A DNA stretch of 22,158 nucleotides from CAZALT01 sp964485515 (GTDB lineage: Bacteria > Actinomycetota > Acidimicrobiia > Acidimicrobiales > Acidimicrobilacustridaceae), in NCBI GenBank assembly GCA_964485515.1, contig CAZALT010000043.1:1-22158 (forward strand), given 5' to 3'. Position numbers and translations under genes: made by a program. Shown here one piece after another: positions 22,108 through 22,158 of this stretch. Every line of letters begins with the position of its first letter. Positions within the stretch are counted from its first letter, which is position 1. Below the pieces are notes generated by a model. The model worked only from the letters and a program-made list of their open reading frames with translations. It did not search any database and was not told the origin of the DNA.

Positions 22108-22123
22108 GTGAGCGAGCGTTCAC
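22108..22123. promoter_or_regulatory. TetR-type operator candidate, copy 2
   Basis: GTGAGCGAGCGTTCAC is a near-perfect palindrome (GTGAGCG-AG-CGTTCAC). Its reverse complement, GTGAACGCTCGCTCAC, differs at one position from 1452-1467. It ends 20 bases before the right-edge start codon, in the -35 region of a likely leaderless transcript whose -10 would be TACACA (22131-22136). A second small palindrome, TTGTG-CTA-CACAA (22125-22137), adjoins it. Confidence 0.55.
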
Positions 22124-22143
22124 TTTGTGCTACACAACTGACC

Positions 22144-22158
22144 ATGCACGTTGGACTC
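22144..22158 (+). CDS. Start of an unidentified gene cut by the right edge
   Basis: ATG 22144 opens a frame reading MHVGL to the end of the window. The position, directly downstream of an operator-like palindrome and a possible -10 box with no ribosome site, is that of a leaderless gene start. Luciferase-like F420 or FMN oxidoreductases often begin with M-x-V-G-L, so that family is a guess; five codons prove nothing. Confidence 0.4.

Noticed and set aside
21723..22145. 140-residue minus-strand frame over the right-end remnant
   Set aside because: Arg/Ser/Cys-rich in a different frame from the recognisable amidohydrolase blocks; it runs through the operator region and lacks a ribosome site.

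Overview
The window reads as a chromosomal stretch of a high-GC actinobacterium: roughly two-thirds G+C by eye, strong third-position G/C bias, GTG and TTG starts next to clear Shine-Dalgarno (SD) sites, one apparently leaderless gene, and many paralogous catabolic enzymes. The gene set suggests an Acidimicrobiia-like or mycobacterial-type soil or marine degrader. That placement is inference; there is no rRNA or other phylogenetic marker here. Almost everything is catabolic or transport. There is no tRNA, rRNA, insertion sequence, phage gene or CRISPR array.

Layout. (1) 1-1199, minus strand: the first codons of an amidohydrolase running off the left edge, preceded by a double-hotdog thioesterase-like gene. 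(2) 1200-1612: a 413 bp divergent regulatory region with several inverted repeats, including a 16-bp TetR-type operator candidate that recurs at the right end of the window. (3) 1613-10782, plus strand: a Liv-type ABC importer (lipoprotein receptor; a single LivH-LivM-LivG fusion; LivF), then aldehyde dehydrogenase, cytochrome P450 and a second amidohydrolase, closed by a strong bidirectional terminator at 10817-10846. (4) 10963-19589, minus strand: a CitE-like CoA-ester lyase, a CaiB/BaiF CoA-transferase and a DszA/NtaA-type flavin monooxygenase form one operon; an imidazolonepropionase-like amidohydrolase whose HxH metal motif is replaced by ExD; a Rieske oxygenase with a small partner protein; and an acyl-CoA synthetase with a 27-bp coding minisatellite at its N-terminus. 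(5) 19680-20780, plus strand: an FAD/NAD/[2Fe-2S] reductase, probably the electron donor of the Rieske oxygenase. (6) 20840-22158: a toxin-antitoxin-like bicistron, a SnoaL-like gene, the decayed C-terminal scrap of a third amidohydrolase, and the first five codons of a plus-strand gene at the right edge.

How it fits together (inference). The importer takes up an unknown small organic compound. P450, Rieske oxygenase plus reductase, and flavin monooxygenase oxidise it; the aldehyde dehydrogenase makes an acid; the acyl-CoA synthetase or CaiB transferase activates it; the CitE-like lyase cleaves a beta-hydroxyacyl-CoA; the amidohydrolases and SnoaL-like protein handle ring or C-C/C-N hydrolysis. 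No substrate can be named from sequence. The most interesting non-coding signals are two shared promoter motifs. One is GTGAACGCTCGCTC at both ends of the window. The other is GAGAAC-N3-RTTWYC at the flavin monooxygenase, Rieske oxygenase and reductase promoters, which suggests that these three oxygenation genes are co-regulated. No regulator gene lies inside the window.
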